NCBI RefSeq assembly: GCF_014648055.1
Contig: NZ_BMQJ01000001.1
Location: 776,741-840,740 of the forward strand
Length of the DNA: 64,000 nucleotides
Direction of reading: 5' to 3'
Source: Streptosporangium pseudovulgare
GTDB lineage: Bacteria > Actinomycetota > Actinomycetes > Streptosporangiales > Streptosporangiaceae
Positions 17,364 through 25,675 of the stretch are shown piece after piece (the stretch's first letter is position 1; the number at the start of each line of letters is the position of its first letter). The notes beneath the pieces were generated by a model that saw nothing but the letters and a program-made list of their open reading frames with translations, was not told the DNA's origin and searched no databases. The position numbers and the translations under genes were made by a program.

Positions 17364-17584
17364 GAGCGCGGGACGCGCCGGAACGGCGGGCGGACGGCGG
17401 GCGGAAGGCGGGGTGACGGCCGGTGGAGCGGCGGGGGCACCGGCGGGTGGCGACCGGCGGCGGGCGCCGGTGAACCGTCGGCGAACCGGCCAGTGGACCT
17501 CCGGTGAGCGGCCGGTGAGGCGCGGCGGGAGGCGGTGAGGCGGGGGTGAGGGCGCGGTGAGCGCCCCCGGACAGGCTCGCCGTC

Positions 17585-18811
17585 ATGAACACCACTTCGC
17601 GGCCCGAGAACAAGCCCGAGAACAAGCCCAGGAACAAGAACGTCCTGATCTCCGGCGCGAGCGTCGCCGGCCCCGCCCTCGCCTACTGGCTGCGCCGTCA
17701 CGGCTTCACCCCCACCGTGGTGGAGCGGGCGCCCGCGCTGCGCGACGGCGGCTACGCGGTCGACTTCCGCGGCCAGGCCCACCTGACCGTCCTGGAGCGG
17801 ATGGGCATCCTGGACGACGTCCGGCGCGCCCGGACGGGCATGGGCGCGATGTGGTACGTCAACGAGTCCGGGAAGAAGCTGGCCGCGATGCCCGCCGACC
17901 TCTTCAGCGGCGACATCGAGATCCTCCGCGGCGACCTGGCCCGCATCCTGTACGAGGCGACCCGGGACGACGTCGAGTACGTCTTCGGCGACTCCATAGC
18001 CGCCATGACGGAGGACGACCACGGCGTCGAGGTCACCTTCGAGCGGGGCGCTCCCCGCAGGTTCGACCTCGTGGTGGGCGCCGACGGCCTGCACTCGACG
18101 GTGCGCTCACTGGCCTTCGGCCCGGAGTCCCGGTACGTGAAGGACCTGGGGCTGCACTGCGCGGTCTTCACCACCGACAACTTCCTCGGACTCGACCACA
18201 CCGGGCACCTGTACAATACCCCCGGCAGGCTCGTCGGCCTCTACAGCTCCCGGAACAACACCGAGGCCAAGGCCGTGTTCTACTTCGGCTCGCCGGAGCG
18301 GCCCTACGACCGCCACGACACCGGGCAGCAGAAGAAGATCCTCGCCGAGACGTTCGCCGGGGTCGGCTGGGAGACCCCGCGGCTGCTGCAGGCGATGTGG
18401 GACGCGCCCGACTTCTACTTCGACTCCATCAGCCAGGTCCGCATGGACGGCTGGTCGCGCGGCCGGGCCGTACTGCTCGGCGACGCCGCCGCCTCCCCCT
18501 CGCCGCTGTCGGGCATGGGCACCGGCCTGGCCATGGTGGGGGCGTACGTCCTGGCCGGGGAGCTGGCGGCGGCCGGCGGCGACCACCGTACGGCGTTCGC
18601 CCGCTACGAGGCGGAGATGCGCGGCTACGCCGACGGCTGCCAGAAAGGGGCCGAGGGGACCGCGAAGGTGATGGTCCCGGAGAACCGCTTCGTCGCCTGG
18701 TTCATGAACCAGAACTACCGGCTGCTGCCGTACGTGCCGTGGAAGGGGATGATCGCCAGGGGGGTCCGCAGGACGGCTGAGGCGATCACCTTGAAAAACT
18801 ACGGCCTCTGA
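17585..18811 (+). CDS. FAD-dependent monooxygenase (group A, TetX/PHBH type)
   Basis: A 408-residue flavoprotein. After a Lys/Asn/Glu-rich start (residues 1-18) comes the FAD Rossmann motif NVLISGASVAGPALAYWLRR. Mid-protein is the DG motif DLVVGADGLHSTVR, and later the second FAD motif GRAVLLGDAAASPSPLSGMG. These three motifs define the single-component class A hydroxylases, which use NAD(P)H and oxygen on aromatic or polyketide substrates. Substrate not deducible. It lies 220 bases after the SARP regulator on the same strand and could be under its influence (inference). Confidence 0.9.
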   Translation: MNTTSRPENKPENKPRNKNVLISGASVAGPALAYWLRRHGFTPTVVERAPALRDGGYAVDFRGQAHLTVLERMGILDDVRRARTGMGAMWYVNESGKKLAAMPADLFSGDIEILRGDLARILYEATRDDVEYVFGDSIAAMTEDDHGVEVTFERGAPRRFDLVVGADGLHSTVRSLAFGPESRYVKDLGLHCAVFTTDNFLGLDHTGHLYNTPGRLVGLYSSRNNTEAKAVFYFGSPERPYDRHDTGQQKKILAETFAGVGWETPRLLQAMWDAPDFYFDSISQVRMDGWSRGRAVLLGDAAASPSPLSGMGTGLAMVGAYVLAGELAAAGGDHRTAFARYEAEMRGYADGCQKGAEGTAKVMVPENRFVAWFMNQNYRLLPYVPWKGMIARGVRRTAEAITLKNYGL

Positions 18812-18908
18812 CCCGGCGTCACCCTGGGTACCACAGCACCATGGAGCGAACGGCACGATCCGGTGGTCCCGGTCTCCGCACTGCCGGGGGCCGGGGCGCG
18901 GAAAGCCG

Positions 18909-19748
18909 ATGATCGCGGTCATCCTGGCCCTGTGCGCCGCCGCGTGCAACGCCACCGCGTCGGTGCTGCAGCGCAAGGCGGCACGCGCCCTCCCGGAGAG
19001 CGGGGTGTCCGGCCTCACGCTGGCCTGGCGGCTGGTGCGGACCCCGGTGTGGCTGGGCGGCATCGGCGCGCTCATCGGAGGCTTCCTCTTCCAGGCCGCG
19101 GCACTGGACACCGGCGGCCTCACGCTCGTGCAACCCCTCCTCATCACCGAGCTGCCCTTCACGATCGCCCTCGCCGCGAAGGTCTTCGACATCCGGCCGA
19201 ACCTGGAGACGTGGCTGGCCATCGGCTCCCTGACCGGAGGACTCGCCCTCCTGCTGGCGGCCGCCTCCCCCTCACCCGGGCGGAGCTATCCCGACCCGGA
19301 CGAATGGCTGATCACCGTCACGGTGACGGTCTGCGTGGCGGGGGGCCTCATCGCGGTGGCGAAGGCCTCCCGCGGACACCTCCGCGCGGCCCTGCTCGGC
19401 ACCGCCTCCGCCCTGGGATTCGCCTTCACCGCCACGCTGATGAAGGAGGCCACCCATGTCCTCTCCACGGAGGGGACCGGGGTGCTGACCACCTGGTCGC
19501 CGTACGCCATGGCCGCGGCCGGCCTGGTGAGCGTGGTGCTCCTGCAGGAGGCGCTGCGAAGCGGAAGCCTGGTGGTCGTGCAGCCGGCGCTCAGCGTCGT
19601 CGATCCGGTGATCAGCATCGTGTACGGCGTCGTGCTGTTCGACGAGACGATCCGGCTGGGTCCGTGGGTCGTGGCGGAGCTGGCCGGTCTGGGACTGATC
19701 CTCTACGGCACCGTACGGCTGGCCCGCTCGCGGTTCATCCAAGGATGA
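18909..19748 (+). CDS. DMT-superfamily (EamA-like) transporter
   Basis: A 279-residue protein made of about nine or ten hydrophobic helices, starting MIAVILALCAAACNATASVL. A second half begins near TALLGTASALGFAFTATLM-like sequence and holds LVVVQPALSVVDPVISIVYG, typical of drug/metabolite transporters. GGAAAG lies upstream of the ATG. Cargo unknown. It ends at a hairpin shared with the convergent glycosyltransferase gene. Confidence 0.82.
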   Translation: MIAVILALCAAACNATASVLQRKAARALPESGVSGLTLAWRLVRTPVWLGGIGALIGGFLFQAAALDTGGLTLVQPLLITELPFTIALAAKVFDIRPNLETWLAIGSLTGGLALLLAAASPSPGRSYPDPDEWLITVTVTVCVAGGLIAVAKASRGHLRAALLGTASALGFAFTATLMKEATHVLSTEGTGVLTTWSPYAMAAAGLVSVVLLQEALRSGSLVVVQPALSVVDPVISIVYGVVLFDETIRLGPWVVAELAGLGLILYGTVRLARSRFIQG

Positions 19749-19787
19749 GCCGCGGCACCGGCGACCAGCGAACGATGACCGGTGACC

Positions 19788-19825
19788 GGCGACCGGCGAA
19801 CGGCGAACGGCGGTCGCCGGTCGCC
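19788..19825. terminator. Hairpin between convergent genes
   Basis: GGCGACCGGCGA (19788-19799) pairs perfectly with TCGCCGGTCGCC (19814-19825) around a 14-base loop. It sits between the DMT transporter and the convergent glycosyltransferase, so it can serve as a bidirectional terminator. Confidence 0.6.
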
Positions 19826-19855
19826 CGGCATCGGCTCCCCGGGGCGGCGCGCCGG

Positions 19856-21166
19856 TCAGCGTCCCGGAACGGGAGGATCCGCGAGGCCGAAGAACGACTC
19901 GACGGGCGGCGCGGCGAACAGCGCCGCCGCCCGGGCCGCCCACCGGTCGCGTTCCCCGTCGCGCCCCAGCCGGTCCAGCACGGCGGGCAGCTCCCCGGGG
20001 CCGGGGACGTACACGCTCAGCCCGGCTCGCGCCATGGCCAGGACGCCGTCCCTGCCGTGCCCGGGGATCGGCCGGCAGGAGACGACCGGCACCCCGGCCG
20101 CCATCGCCTCCCGGCACGTCAGGCCCGCCGCGTTGTCCACCAGCGCGTAGGCGGCGGCCATCAGCCCCGGCATGTCGTCGCACCAGCCGAGGGCGATCGC
20201 GGTGCGTGCCAGGCGGCGGCGCAGCTCCCGGTTGCGCCCGCACAGCACGACGGGCACGTACCGTCCCGAACCCGCCAGGACTCCGGCCGTCTCCTCCACC
20301 TCCCCCACGCCCCACGAGCCCGCCGAGACCAGGACCAGCCGCTCCTCCGCCCGCACGCCGGGCGGGAGCCACGCCGGACCGGAACCGGAACCGGTGCCGG
20401 GGGCCGAGCCGGGGCCGGGGCCGGAACCGGGGGTGAAGCCGGTGTCAGGGCCGGCGCCGGGGCCGGGGCGGTGGAACCCCGGGCGTACGACGGGGGCGTG
20501 GCAGGCGGCCGGGCGGCCGGTGGCGGCCCGCACGGCGCGCGCGGTCGCCCGGTCCGGGCACAGGTAGCGGTCGTTGCCCGGGTGCAGCCAGAGGCGGTGC
20601 GCCGCGAAGTCGGTCAGCAGGACCGTGCTGTGCGCCCGCAGGAGGCCGCGCCGCCGCAGGTGCCCGGCCGCCTGCGCGGCCAGATGGAAGGTCGAGACGA
20701 CCTCGGACGGCGGTCTGCGGCGTACCAGCCGGCGCAGCCCGGCCGCGGCCAGGAGCGTCAGCGGCGACACCGGGGACGTCCGGCCCGGCGCGGGCACCGC
20801 ACCTGGTCCGCCCCCGCCCTCCGCCCGCTCGGGTTCCCCGTCCGCGCCGAGCCATCCGTCCACGCCGAGCCGCCCGTCCGCCTCAGGCGTCCCGTCCGCC
20901 TCGGACGTCCCGTTCCGTACGGGCGTCCGGCCGGGTGTGAAGAAGACCCGGTAGATCAGCGCGTACATCCAGGGGGCCGAGCGCATCATCCAGCCGTACC
21001 ACCGGCGCAGTCCCGCCCCCAGCCGGAGCGGCAGCAGCTCCAGCACGTCGGCCACCTCGGCGTCGACGCCCCCGGCCGACAGCCGCCTGGCCAGCTCCGC
21101 CGCGACCGCGTCGTGCCCGGCGCCCATGCTCGCGCTGAGGATCAGCACCGTGCGCCGCGTTGGCAT
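19856..21166 (-). CDS. Glycosyltransferase, MGDG-synthase/diacylglycerol-glucosyltransferase type
   Basis: A 436-residue protein. The N-terminus VLILSASMGAGHDAVAAELA matches the S-x(3)-G-x-GH motif of the MGDG-synthase N-terminal domain, followed by YGWMMRSAPWMYALIYRVFF, which may sit on the membrane. The C-terminal half is GT-B donor-binding: VLVSAGSWGVGEVEETAGVL, then VVLCGRNRELRRRL, MPGLMAAAYALVDNAAGLTC and EAMAAGVPVVSCRPIPGHG. Two low-complexity inserts (Glu/Asp/Gly near 80-125, Gly/Pro/Ser near 240-270) interrupt it. Family members glycosylate lipid acceptors. GAGGGG supports the start. It is divergent, 29 bases away, from the deacetylase beside the hopanoid operon. Confidence 0.82.
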   Translation of the reverse strand: MPTRRTVLILSASMGAGHDAVAAELARRLSAGGVDAEVADVLELLPLRLGAGLRRWYGWMMRSAPWMYALIYRVFFTPGRTPVRNGTSEADGTPEADGRLGVDGWLGADGEPERAEGGGGPGAVPAPGRTSPVSPLTLLAAAGLRRLVRRRPPSEVVSTFHLAAQAAGHLRRRGLLRAHSTVLLTDFAAHRLWLHPGNDRYLCPDRATARAVRAATGRPAACHAPVVRPGFHRPGPGAGPDTGFTPGSGPGPGSAPGTGSGSGPAWLPPGVRAEERLVLVSAGSWGVGEVEETAGVLAGSGRYVPVVLCGRNRELRRRLARTAIALGWCDDMPGLMAAAYALVDNAAGLTCREAMAAGVPVVSCRPIPGHGRDGVLAMARAGLSVYVPGPGELPAVLDRLGRDGERDRWAARAAALFAAPPVESFFGLADPPVPGR

Positions 21167-21195
21167 CGCGTCCCCTCTCGCGCAGACTCTGAAGG

Positions 21196-22140
21196 GTGAG
21201 ACGTTCCGCGCCGGTCCCGGCCGGCTCCGGTGAACCGGGTCGCGGGAGGACGGGCCTCGGGAAGGCGGGCCGTGCCGCGCCGGCCGCGCACACGCCCGGG
21301 GCGGCGGGCCGGGCCGCGCTGGCGGTCGCGGGCCTGGCGCTGCTCCACGCGGGACCGGCGGCGACCTGGCTGCCCGCCGTACGGCGCCTGCTGCCCGGAC
21401 TGGCCGGGGCGGGGGCGGCCGACCACGTCGCCCTGACCTTCGACGACGGGCCCGACCCGCGCTCCACCCCGCGTTTCCTCGACGAGCTGGCGCGGCTCGG
21501 CTGCCGGGCCACGTTCTTCGTGCTCGGCGAGATGCTCGAACGCCATCCCGCGCTGGGCCGGCGCGTCGTCGCCGACGGCCACGAGATCGCGGTGCACGGC
21601 TGGCACCACGGCAACGCCCTCGCCGCCCCGCCGGGCCGGACGGCGGCCGAGATCGGCGGGGCGGCCCGGCTGGTGGCGGACGTCACCGGCGTCCGCCCCG
21701 CCTGGTACCGGCCGCCCTACGGCGTGCTCAGCGCCGAGGCCCTGGTCGCCGCGCGGGTCCTGGGCCTGCGCCCGGTGCTGTGGACCGCCTGGGGTCGCGA
21801 CTGGACCCGGTCGGCGACGCCGTCCTCCGTGCTGTCGGCCCTGGCCCCCGGCCTGCGCGGCGGGGCCACGCTCCTGCTGCACGACTCCGACCACACCTCC
21901 GCTCCCGGGTCCTGGCGCTCGGGGCTCGGCGCCCTGCCGGAGCTGGTGGGGCGCTGCCGCTCCGCGGGCCTGCGGGTCGGGCCGCTGCGGGACCACGGCG
22001 TCAGCGACTTCGGCGGTTCCAGCGGCTTCGGCGGCACTGCCCGCTGCCATCCGATCCTCCACGACGCCCCCGAGACCGCCGCGCCGGGAAACACGGGCGA
22101 CGCGGAAAACACCCCGGGCACCCTGGAACGGCTTTCATGA
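21196..22140 (+). CDS. NodB-type polysaccharide deacetylase family protein
   Basis: A protein of up to 314 residues. All catalytic motifs are present: TFDDGPDPRSTP (acid base and metal Asp), HEIAVHGWHHGN (metal His pair), WYRPPYGVLS, WTAWGRDW, and TLLLHDSDH near the C-terminus. Such metal-dependent enzymes remove N- or O-acetyl groups from amino sugars. A hydrophobic segment (AALAVAGLALLHAGPAATWL) near residues 40-60 could anchor it at the membrane, placing catalysis outside. The GTG at 21196 has a poorly spaced Shine-Dalgarno site and lies only 29 bases from a divergent start, so the true start may be downstream. It precedes hpnC by 103 bases on the same strand. Confidence 0.88.
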   Translation: MRRSAPVPAGSGEPGRGRTGLGKAGRAAPAAHTPGAAGRAALAVAGLALLHAGPAATWLPAVRRLLPGLAGAGAADHVALTFDDGPDPRSTPRFLDELARLGCRATFFVLGEMLERHPALGRRVVADGHEIAVHGWHHGNALAAPPGRTAAEIGGAARLVADVTGVRPAWYRPPYGVLSAEALVAARVLGLRPVLWTAWGRDWTRSATPSSVLSALAPGLRGGATLLLHDSDHTSAPGSWRSGLGALPELVGRCRSAGLRVGPLRDHGVSDFGGSSGFGGTARCHPILHDAPETAAPGNTGDAENTPGTLERLS

Positions 22141-22243
22141 CAATCCACTACCTACCACCCGGAAGGAAAAGCCCGGCGCTTTCCAATGACTAGGTAAGGG
22201 CAAAACATCAAACGCTCTCCCACCTCATTTCCGGTAAACATCA

Positions 22244-23164
22244 ATGGGCCGCAAGCCCATGTTTGCCCTGCACGACGAGGGACATCCTCTGTTCATGCAT
22301 TCGGGGGAGGGCGATGCGGCGGGCGTCACGCCCAAAGCACACGGGGAGAATTTCCCGGTGGCCGCACTGGTACTGCCGCGCGATATCCGCCGTCACCTCC
22401 TTTCGGTGTACGGCTTCGCGCGGTTCGTCGACGACGTCGGTGACGAGGGCCGCGTCCGCGACCCGCTGCGGCTGCTCGACGACGTCGACGCCGACCTCGA
22501 CCTCCTGTACGCCGGGCGGCTCCCCCGCCTGCCGGTCGTCCGCGCCCTGACACCGGTCGTCGAGACCCGCGCCGTCCCCGCCGAGCCGTTCCACCGGCTG
22601 GTCGAGGCCAACCGGCGCGACCAGACCGTCGGCCGGTACGGCACCTTCGAGGACCTGCTGGCCTACTGCGAGCTGTCGGCGAACCCCGTCGGCCACATCG
22701 TGCTGCACGTCTTCGGCCTGGCGACCGCCGGGCGGATGGCCCTGTCCGACCGCGTCTGCACGGCGCTGCAGATCGTCGAGCACTGCCAGGACGTGGGTGA
22801 GGACCACGCGCGGGGCCGCGTCTACCTCCCCGAGGAGGACCTGCGCCGGTTCGGCTGCGGTGAGCGCGACCTCGCCGGGGGGACCACCCCGGCGAGGTTG
22901 CGCGACGTCGTCGCCCTCCAGACGACGCGGGCCGAGCGGCTGCTCGACGAGGGGGAACCGCTCGTCTCCTCGGTGGGAGGCGCCGCCCGCGTCGCCGTGG
23001 CGGGTTACGTCGCGGGCGGCAGGGCCACCGTCGCGGCGCTGAGACGGGCCGGTCACGACGTCGTCGGGCGGGCCGTGCGCCCGCACCGCGTCCGGCTTCT
23101 CTCGACGTGGCTGGGCGTCCTGGCACGAGGCACACGAGGGGGGAACGGCCGTGGACGTCTCTGA
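22244..23164 (+). CDS. hpnC: Squalene synthase HpnC (hydroxysqualene-forming)
   Basis: A protein of up to 306 residues of the squalene/phytoene synthase fold. Landmarks are ENFPVAALVLPRDIRRHLLS, the first aspartate-rich FVDDVGDEG, YGTFEDLLAYCELSANPVGH, and the second QIVEHCQDVGEDHARGRVYL. HpnC turns presqualene diphosphate into hydroxysqualene in the HpnCDE route to squalene. The first 25-30 residues are not family-like; alternative starts are ATG at 22259 and 22295. The gene overlaps hpnD by 14 bases. It heads the hopanoid operon. Confidence 0.93.
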   Translation: MGRKPMFALHDEGHPLFMHSGEGDAAGVTPKAHGENFPVAALVLPRDIRRHLLSVYGFARFVDDVGDEGRVRDPLRLLDDVDADLDLLYAGRLPRLPVVRALTPVVETRAVPAEPFHRLVEANRRDQTVGRYGTFEDLLAYCELSANPVGHIVLHVFGLATAGRMALSDRVCTALQIVEHCQDVGEDHARGRVYLPEEDLRRFGCGERDLAGGTTPARLRDVVALQTTRAERLLDEGEPLVSSVGGAARVAVAGYVAGGRATVAALRRAGHDVVGRAVRPHRVRLLSTWLGVLARGTRGGNGRGRL

Positions 23165-24176
23165 CGCCTACCGGCACTGCGAGCAGGTCGTCAGCCGGGA
23201 GGCGCGCAACTTCTTCTACGGCATGCGGCTGCTGCCGCCGCCCAAGCGCCGCGCGCTCAGCGCCGTCTACGCGTTCGCCCGCCGGATCGACGACATCGCC
23301 GACGGGGACGAGCCTGCCGATCGGCGTCTCGCGCGGCTGCGCGAGGCGCGGGCGGCACTGGACACGGTGTGCTCCGGGGTGCCGGAGCCCTACGGCCTGC
23401 GCGAGCCCACCGGGGTGCCGGAGCCCGCCGGAGTACCTGAGCGCACCGGCGCGCGGGAACCCTCCGGAACCCGGGACGGCTCCGGGGCGCCGGAGCCGTC
23501 CGGCGTCCGCGCCGCGCCCGGCTGGCCGCCGCCCGGCCCCGAGGACCCGGTGCTGGTCGCGCTGCGTCACGCCGCCCTGTGCCATCCCATCCCCCTGCGG
23601 GCGTTCGGGGAGCTGATCGACGGGTGCGCCGCGGACGTGCGGGGGACGGGTTACGCGCGGTTCGAGGAGCTGCTGGCGTACTGCCGGTGCGTCGCCGGGT
23701 CGATCGGGCGGCTGTCGCTCGGCGTCTTCGGCGTCCAGGGCGACCGGGACGTCCGCGAGGCCGAGCCGCTGGCCGACGCGCTGGGGGTGGCGCTGCAGAT
23801 CACGAACATCCTCAGGGACGTGCGCGAGGACCGGCTGGCCGGGCGGATCTACCTTCCCGCCGAGGACCTCGACCGGTTCGGGTGCACCCTGGACGTCGAC
23901 TCATCCGGCGGGCTCACCGACCCGCCGGACCGGCTCGCAGCCCTGGTGCGGTTCGAGGCCGACCGGGCGCGCGGCTGGTTCGCCGAGGGCATGCGCCTGC
24001 TGACCGTACTGGACGGGCGCAGCGCGGCGTGCACGGCGGCGATGGCCGGCATCTACCGGTGCCTGCTCGGCGGGATCGCGGCGGACCCCGCCGGGGCGCT
24101 GGCCACGCGGCTGTCGCTGCCCCCGTGGCGGAAGGCGATGGTGGCGGTGGGCGCGCTCGCGGGGACGGTCCGATGA
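23151..24176 (+). CDS. hpnD: Presqualene diphosphate synthase HpnD
   Basis: A 341-residue squalene/phytoene synthase-fold enzyme condensing two farnesyl diphosphates. Motifs: FFYGMRLLPPPKRRALSAVY, FARRIDDIADGDEP, YARFEELLAYCRCVAGSIGR and ITNILRDVREDRLAGRIYLP. The start is GTG at 23151, inside the 3' end of hpnC. About 50 residues rich in Gly/Pro/Glu (roughly 75-125, GVPEP-like repeats) interrupt the region between the first helices and have no counterpart in usual HpnD proteins; they appear to be a repeat expansion. The stop overlaps the hpnE start as ATGA. Confidence 0.93.
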   Translation: MDVSDAYRHCEQVVSREARNFFYGMRLLPPPKRRALSAVYAFARRIDDIADGDEPADRRLARLREARAALDTVCSGVPEPYGLREPTGVPEPAGVPERTGAREPSGTRDGSGAPEPSGVRAAPGWPPPGPEDPVLVALRHAALCHPIPLRAFGELIDGCAADVRGTGYARFEELLAYCRCVAGSIGRLSLGVFGVQGDRDVREAEPLADALGVALQITNILRDVREDRLAGRIYLPAEDLDRFGCTLDVDSSGGLTDPPDRLAALVRFEADRARGWFAEGMRLLTVLDGRSAACTAAMAGIYRCLLGGIAADPAGALATRLSLPPWRKAMVAVGALAGTVR

Positions 24177-25675
24177 GGGGCGGCGGCACGGCGCCGGGCG
24201 GTCCGGCGGGGAGCGGTCAGGACGGTCCTGTGGAGAGCACGCCGGACGGTCCCGGTGGAGGCACCCCGGACGGCCCGGCGTGGGACCCTCCGGCGGGGAG
24301 CGTCCCGGCCCGGGACGGCGCTCCGGTCGTGGTCGTCGGCGGCGGCCTGGCGGGCATCGCCGCCGCCGTCGCGCTCGGGGAGGCCGGTCACCGCGTGACC
24401 CTGTTCGAGGCCCGGCCGAGGCTGGGCGGCGCGACCCACTCCTTCAACCGCGGCGGCCTGACGGTCGACAACGGCCAGCACGTGTTCCTGCGCTGCTGCA
24501 CGGCCTACCGGGGTCTGCTCGACCGGCTCGGCCGCACCGGGCTGGTGCACCTGCAGGACCGGTTCGACGTGCCGGTGCTCACCCCCTGGGGGCGGTCCGG
24601 GCGGCTGCGGCGCACGGCCCTGCCGGGGCCGTTCCACCTGCTGCCGGCGCTGGCGCGGTACCCGCTGCTGGGACCGGCCGACCGGCTGCGCGCGATGCGG
24701 GCCTCGCTGGCCCTGCGCCGGCTCGACCCGGCGGACCCCGCGCTGGACCGGATCGACCTCGGGAGCTGGCTGGCCGCCCACGGGCAGAGCGACGCCGCGC
24801 TGCGGGCGCTGTGGGAGCTGTTCGCGATGGCGGCGCTGAACGCCGCCGTCGAGGACGTGGCCCTGGGCCCGGCCGTGATGGTCTTCAGGACGGCGCTGTT
24901 CGGCCGGGCGGACGCGGCCGACATCGGGCTGCCCGCCGTACCCCTGGGCGAGCTGCACGGCGCCGCGGCGCGGGCCGCCGTCGAGCGGCTCGGCGGCGCG
25001 GTTCACCTGTCGTCGAAGGTCACCGCCGTCGGGCCCGGCCCGGCGGTCACCGTGGGCGGCGGCCGGGTCGAGGCGTCCGCCGTCATCGTGGCCACGCCGC
25101 ACGAGCAGGCCGCGGCGTTGCTCCCCGAGGACGCCGTGCCCGGCGTCCGGCGCTGGAGCGGCCTGGACGCGAGCCCGATCGTCAACGTGCACGTCGTCTA
25201 CGACCGGCGGGTCACCGAGACGCCGTTCGCGGCGGTCGTGGGCTCTCCCGTGCAGTGGGTCTTCGACCGGTCGCGGGTGGCGGGGCTGGAACGCGGCCAG
25301 TACCTCGCCGTGTCGGTCTCGGCGGCGGACCGCTGGATCGACACGCCCACCGCGCTGCTGCGGGCCGTGTTCGAGCCCGCCCTGGAACGGATCTTCCCCG
25401 CCGCCCGGCGGGCCGAGGTCGTCGACTTCTTCGTCACCAGGGAGCGTCGCGCCACCTTCCGCCAGGGTCCCGGCAGCGGCGCGCTCCGTCCCGGAGCCGC
25501 CACCCGGTGGCCCGGGGTCTTCCTCGCCGGCGCGTGGACCGACACGGGCTGGCCCGACACCATGGAGGCCGCCGTGCGCAGCGGGCTCTGCGCGGCCCGC
25601 CTGGCCGGACGCCACCTCGGCGGGCCGGCGGCCCGGCCTCCCCGGACGTCCCACCACCGGGAGGCACTGACATGA
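24173..25675 (+). CDS. hpnE: Hydroxysqualene dehydroxylase HpnE
   Basis: A 500-residue FAD amine-oxidase-fold protein that reduces hydroxysqualene to squalene. The dinucleotide motif VVVVGGGLAGIAAAVALGEA starts near residue 51, followed by LFEARPRLGGATHSF and DNGQHVFLRCCTAYRGLLDR, which are characteristic of HpnE. The C-terminal FAD motif is FLAGAWTDTGWPDTMEAAVR. The first 50 residues are a Gly/Pro/Asp-rich extension of unknown value. Both ends are coupled by ATGA overlaps, to hpnD upstream and shc downstream. Confidence 0.93.
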   Translation: MRGGGTAPGGPAGSGQDGPVESTPDGPGGGTPDGPAWDPPAGSVPARDGAPVVVVGGGLAGIAAAVALGEAGHRVTLFEARPRLGGATHSFNRGGLTVDNGQHVFLRCCTAYRGLLDRLGRTGLVHLQDRFDVPVLTPWGRSGRLRRTALPGPFHLLPALARYPLLGPADRLRAMRASLALRRLDPADPALDRIDLGSWLAAHGQSDAALRALWELFAMAALNAAVEDVALGPAVMVFRTALFGRADAADIGLPAVPLGELHGAAARAAVERLGGAVHLSSKVTAVGPGPAVTVGGGRVEASAVIVATPHEQAAALLPEDAVPGVRRWSGLDASPIVNVHVVYDRRVTETPFAAVVGSPVQWVFDRSRVAGLERGQYLAVSVSAADRWIDTPTALLRAVFEPALERIFPAARRAEVVDFFVTRERRATFRQGPGSGALRPGAATRWPGVFLAGAWTDTGWPDTMEAAVRSGLCAARLAGRHLGGPAARPPRTSHHREALT

